A stretch of DNA of 33,484 bases, taken from IMG/VR virus record IMGVR_UViG_3300011258_000676, positions 1-33,484 of that record; one strand, 5' to 3'. Made by a program: the position numbers and the translations under genes. This stretch comes from a virus. The first letter of the stretch is position 1; each line of letters opens with the position of its first letter. The notes under the pieces are model-generated. The model was not told the DNA's origin. It saw only the letters and a list, made by a program, of their open reading frames with translations, and made no database searches. Below, piece after piece: positions 30,484 to 33,484 of this stretch.

Positions 30484-31050
30484 TCAGAACCTCACGTAGA
30501 GAGAATGGGGATCGCCCAAACCGTTTGCGATCATTGCGGCCTTTCGCTCTCTTGCAACAATAGCTTTCAATTGACTTTCACGTAATACAAGATCCGGCAT
30601 GTCGATCTTGGTGAAAGATCGGCCTGCAATTGTGTATGACTTGACCTTGTCAGAAACGATCTGACGAATCGCCGTCGTTACCGCGTCAAGGTCTTGTTCA
30701 GCCTGAGTGCGGCCATCAAAAGCGTCAGGCTGTCCCGTATAAGCAAGGCTTGAAAAGACCTCTAGTCGCCCACTGCCAAGCGTAAACTTTTCTGCGCCCT
30801 TAGATGCCTCAGCGTAAAAATACCAATCCCCGGAATTAAAAGCAGCACTGTCAGTCGCGCTAATACTAAATTCCCAGCCCGTGCCATAAGACGTGCCAAC
30901 GACTGTATGGCCTTCGTGGGTGTGGTTAAAACGTAAGTAATAGGTAAGCGTCCAATCAGCCGAAGTAATGCTTTCATCTAACGGTCCTGTGGCTCCATCG
31001 TCTCGCCACTTGACCGTGGTCCCTGCATAAATCTGTTTCGGGATGTTCAC
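30484..31050 (-). CDS. gpW-like head-tail connector with N-terminal beta domain (188 aa)
   Basis: GTG start one base after the large terminase stop. Residues 115-175 (AEQDLDAVTTAIRQIVSDKVKSYTIAG... ESQLKAIVARERKA) match lambda gpW in layout: helix, beta hairpin, helix. The first 110 residues are a beta domain (TTVKWRDDGA, ADWTLTYYLRF, FNSGDWYFYAEA) that gpW (about 68 aa) does not have and which recalls BppU-type N-terminal domains. gpW stabilises filled heads. Position between terminase and portal equals that of lambda W. Confidence 0.65.
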   Translation of the reverse strand: MNIPKQIYAGTTVKWRDDGATGPLDESITSADWTLTYYLRFNHTHEGHTVVGTSYGTGWEFSISATDSAAFNSGDWYFYAEASKGAEKFTLGSGRLEVFSSLAYTGQPDAFDGRTQAEQDLDAVTTAIRQIVSDKVKSYTIAGRSFTKIDMPDLVLRESQLKAIVARERKAAMIANGLGDPHSLYVRF

Positions 31051-31051
31051 G

Positions 31052-32902
31052 TCACCAAGTGTTCACGAACGACTTCACCGGCTTCGCCGGTTTATTGCTT
31101 GATTTTAGCGGCTTATTGCCCCCAGATTCCAATTTCTCACGCAAGTTTTCCCACATCGTCAACTTTGGCAGCCGCCTGGAATACAACAACATGGCTGCAT
31201 AGGCATAAACAAAACAGTCGAGCGCCTCGTTTCTTGCTGATGCTTTCTTGACATATTCCCTGATTGGAAAGCCTCTGTGAAAACGTAAGCGCATTTTCTC
31301 GCTCGTTAGCTGCTGAAAATACTCATGATCGGCAGCTAAGCCAAAGTTAATGCTGCCTAAGCCTTCCTTGTGCCGCATACGGCCAAACAACGTGGTTTTG
31401 ATCGTGTCAGTGCCCAGCATGTAAAGGGTTACGCCCTTTTTGACAGTCCGGCCGCGCCAATTCACATCAACCTTGCTGCCCTTGCCAAGCGCCCCGCTGT
31501 TTCGCTTGCTGCTGCCCTTGATTGGGACAACACCCTGCCGGATTCTGTCGCGACAGTAGTTATAGGTTTCATGCGTTGCGTGACCACCGGAGTCAATCGC
31601 CATCTGAGCAATCGTCAAATGTTTCCCACCTTCTGTGTCCCATTCAGTTTTAAGAACTTGATCTAGCTGGCCCCAAACCTCAACAGACGTGGGGTCGCCC
31701 ATCAGTTTTTGATGCCAGATCAGCCAAGCTGTTTCGCCTGCGCCCCATCCCCATACAGAAACCTCAAGGCGATCATCCTGAACGTCACAGCCAGCCGTCA
31801 ACAAAACAACGCCTTCAGGGCAGGTGCCCGGCTTGTATTCCAAACGTTTCGCCATCAAACCATCTGCATTCACCTGAGCCGCGTAATCCTCAGAGAACGT
31901 TTCAGCCAAGCGCGTATTGACAAAGGTTCGCAACGCTGCCGGGTCAGTCTTAGCCCGTAAGAAATCCTCAGTGAGCTGACTCCAGCTCGCCCAGCCCAAA
32001 GGGCTATACAAGCCATTCAACTGAAAGCCTGCTGTCTTCCCGTCAAACGGTGCATGGTTCCGCCACTCTCCTTGCGGCAAGAATCGCGTCTTGTGGTGCT
32101 CCTCAAAACGCTCCTTGCAATGCTCACACTCATATTTCGCCGTCTCAGGTTTGCCCTTCTCCCATTTCAATCTTGGCCACTGCAGATGTTGAAACTCTCC
32201 ACAGGCTGGACAAGGAACGTAGTAATAACGCCGATCAGAATTAAGAAACTCAGTCTCAATACGGCTGAAGTCTTTGACTGTCGGCGTTGATGTAAGCAAG
32301 ATCTTTCGCCGCGCAAATGTCGTTGTCCTTCTCTCCGCAAGGCTCACAGGATCACCCTCCCCCTGGATCTCCTGCATCGCGTCGATCTCATCCATAAACA
32401 AGAATCGACAAGGCGCAGACCTAAGACCCGTCGCAGAGTTTGCACCCGTCAACAACATGATGCCGCCAGGAAACTCTTTGGCAAACATCGTGTTGCCGCT
32501 ATCCCTTGACCTAGCCGGTGCAATCTTCCTGGCCAGCCTTGGCGTGTCCTGAATCATGCTTTCCAGCCTCTGCTTTGACAGACGCTTGGCCATCTCAATC
32601 GTTGGCTGTACGCACAACATCGGCCCTGGGGCATGGTCGATTACATAACCCAGGAAGTTGCTGCCCGCTTCAGTCTTCCCAGACTGTGCGCTGAACATCA
32701 TCACCACACGCTGCACAGGGTGATCACTCGACAGACAATCCATCGGCTCGCGTAAGTACGGCGTTCGATCGGTACGCCAAAGCCCAGGCTCAGCACTCGC
32801 CTTGCTGCTCAGCCTTCGATACTTATCAGACCATTCAGAAACAGTCAGTGGCTGCTCAGGTCGCAGCCCTTCCAAAAAACCTGTGCGGTATGGATTAAGC
32901 AT
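31052..32902 (-). CDS. terL: Large terminase subunit, lambda GpA-like (616 aa)
   Basis: Start ATG 32902 (MLNPYRTGFLEG), overlapping the small terminase end by 8 nt. Motifs: FSAQSGKTE (Walker A, about 70-78), FLFMDEIDAM (Walker B, about 167-176), two Cys pairs (CPAC and CEHC, about 231-262) typical of GpA, and an RNase-H-like nuclease start 'LLTAGCDVQDDRLE' (Asp near 373), later 'DSGGHATHETYNY'. It cuts cos and drives DNA into proheads. Confidence 0.92.
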   Translation of the reverse strand: MLNPYRTGFLEGLRPEQPLTVSEWSDKYRRLSSKASAEPGLWRTDRTPYLREPMDCLSSDHPVQRVVMMFSAQSGKTEAGSNFLGYVIDHAPGPMLCVQPTIEMAKRLSKQRLESMIQDTPRLARKIAPARSRDSGNTMFAKEFPGGIMLLTGANSATGLRSAPCRFLFMDEIDAMQEIQGEGDPVSLAERRTTTFARRKILLTSTPTVKDFSRIETEFLNSDRRYYYVPCPACGEFQHLQWPRLKWEKGKPETAKYECEHCKERFEEHHKTRFLPQGEWRNHAPFDGKTAGFQLNGLYSPLGWASWSQLTEDFLRAKTDPAALRTFVNTRLAETFSEDYAAQVNADGLMAKRLEYKPGTCPEGVVLLTAGCDVQDDRLEVSVWGWGAGETAWLIWHQKLMGDPTSVEVWGQLDQVLKTEWDTEGGKHLTIAQMAIDSGGHATHETYNYCRDRIRQGVVPIKGSSKRNSGALGKGSKVDVNWRGRTVKKGVTLYMLGTDTIKTTLFGRMRHKEGLGSINFGLAADHEYFQQLTSEKMRLRFHRGFPIREYVKKASARNEALDCFVYAYAAMLLYSRRLPKLTMWENLREKLESGGNKPLKSSNKPAKPVKSFVNTW

Positions 32903-33395
32903 CACACAACTCAATCAAACATTGCCTGTGCTCCTGCACCAACATCTGGTGAATCCGTGATGGATCACTCTCACCAGCCAGCTCATTACTCAAACGATCA
33001 GCAAGGTTCGCCAATGATTCGCGCACCGCTCGCGCCATCGCAAAGCTTTCCTTCTGCACTTGCGCGGCTGGCACCAAGTCTTGCAATTGCTGCTCTGTAC
33101 TGATCCTCGCCAACTCCGCGTTGTAGTGCTCTTTCCTTGCGCGGCTTGTGTAAAAATCCGGGACCTCTTCCTCTGGCGTTCTAATAACCTCAGCAACTCT
33201 CACCGGGTCTAACTGGCGTGGAGCCATCGTTGCAGTCCATATTTTGCTGGCTTTATCCAGATCCATCGCCTTTTTCTTGCCTCCGTTGTCAACCAAAGCA
33301 TCGTCCAATCTTCCGTCCTTAATTGCCTTGTAAACCGCTTGGCGACTGACTCCTGTCACCTTCGCAAAGGTGGCCGGGCTGACCATTTCACTCAC
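32895..33395 (-). CDS. terS: Small terminase subunit, Nu1-like (166 aa)
   Basis: N-terminal winged HTH (about residues 6-30: SPATFAKVTGVSRQAVYKAIKDG) as in Nu1, then a helical middle (EEVPDFYTSRARKEHYNAELARI) and a C-terminal helical region (MARAVRESLANLADRL). It should recognise the cos region: four 11-bp iterons lie directly upstream. Start is GTG 33395 or ATG 33386 (MVSPATF); neither has a clear ribosome site. The start codon touches the first iteron, so autoregulation is possible. Confidence 0.85.
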   Translation of the reverse strand: MSEMVSPATFAKVTGVSRQAVYKAIKDGRLDDALVDNGGKKKAMDLDKASKIWTATMAPRQLDPVRVAEVIRTPEEEVPDFYTSRARKEHYNAELARISTEQQLQDLVPAAQVQKESFAMARAVRESLANLADRLSNELAGESDPSRIHQMLVQEHRQCLIELCDA

Positions 33396-33447
33396 TTGGT
33401 TGTCACTTCGTTGTCAAAATCCTAGCTTGGTTGACAATTGGTTGACA
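33395..33447. repeat. Four 11-bp iterons upstream of terS (candidate terminase binding, cosB-like)
   Basis: The + strand has CTTGGTTGTCA (33395), CTTCGTTGTCA (33406), CTTGGTTGACA (33426) and ATTGGTTGACA (33437), consensus (C/A)TT(G/C)GTTG(T/A)CA. Spacing of starts is 11, 20, 11 bp, near one and two helical turns. The array lies 26 bp from the terminal repeat. Confidence 0.75.
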
Positions 33448-33472
33448 AACTCCACGCTAAATAAAAAACGAG

Positions 33473-33484
33473 CGTATGAACGAC
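33473..33484. repeat. Right copy of 12-bp terminal direct repeat (presumed cos overhang)
   Basis: Identical to positions 1-12. It is the end of the window and lies upstream of terS on the leftward strand, next to the iterons. If the ends are cohesive this is one side of the same 12-base overhang. Confidence 0.6.

Noticed and set aside
33430-33463. Rightward promoter (two TTGACA with TAAATA) near the right end
   Set aside because: Spacings are 10 and 21 bp, and no rightward gene follows; the TTGACA copies are parts of the iterons.
1-33484. Integrase, attachment site, tRNA genes, insertion sequences and photosynthesis genes
   Set aside because: I looked for the characteristic motifs and found none; a tRNA scan was not possible here, so absence is by eye only.

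Overview
The window looks like the complete genome, or nearly so, of a siphovirus of about 33.5 kb that infects marine picocyanobacteria (Synechococcus/Prochlorococcus type). Phage signs: a lambda-type DNA-packaging and head module (Nu1-like small terminase, GpA-like large terminase, GpB-like portal, HK97-fold capsid), a non-contractile tail module with tape measure, G/GT chaperones and tail hub, a recombination set and a lysis region. The first and last 12 bases are identical (1-12 and 33473-33484). They sit just outside the small terminase gene, as expected for a cos end with a filled-in 12-base overhang. The cyanobacterial host is inferred from about ten small genes that I recognise from memory as families of T4-like marine cyanophages; no database search was possible. 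No integrase, CI/Cro-type repressor gene, tRNA, CRISPR array, insertion sequence or photosynthesis gene was seen.

Layout. The late genes run leftward from the right end: small terminase (33395), large terminase, a gpW-like connector, portal, a protease/major-capsid fusion, a terminator, head-tail joining genes, tail terminator, tail tube, G/GT chaperones with a programmed -1 frameshift, tape measure, minor tail and hub genes, two paralogous tip genes, a chain of fibre and adhesin genes (18203 to 12428, including a seven-repeat propeller protein), then small envelope-related genes and a lysis cluster (C39-like peptidase, small membrane proteins) down to about 7384. A rightward cassette of four overlapping genes (8961-10871: one small membrane protein and three exported proteins) interrupts this.

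The left third is the early region. A 59-bp divergent control region (4284-4342) separates a leftward replication operon (ribbon-helix-helix regulator, unknown protein, RepA-like helicase, a second possible DNA-binding protein) from a rightward recombination operon (RecB-like exonuclease, zinc-ribbon/HTH protein, small membrane protein, RusA resolvase, Erf annealing protein and small genes), which ends at a terminator at 7064-7093. Leftward of 1950 a good sigma70-like promoter drives small unknown genes and a gpZ-like gene that ends 60 bp from the cos end.

The genes are tightly packed. Most neighbours overlap by TAATG, TGATG or ATGA, which suggests translational coupling. The most notable signals are the textbook frameshift element in the tail chaperone gene, four phased 11-bp iterons beside the presumed cos end, a 12-bp motif shared by two early promoter regions, terminators that end directly at start codons, and a set of envelope and lysis genes apparently shared with unrelated cyanomyoviruses.
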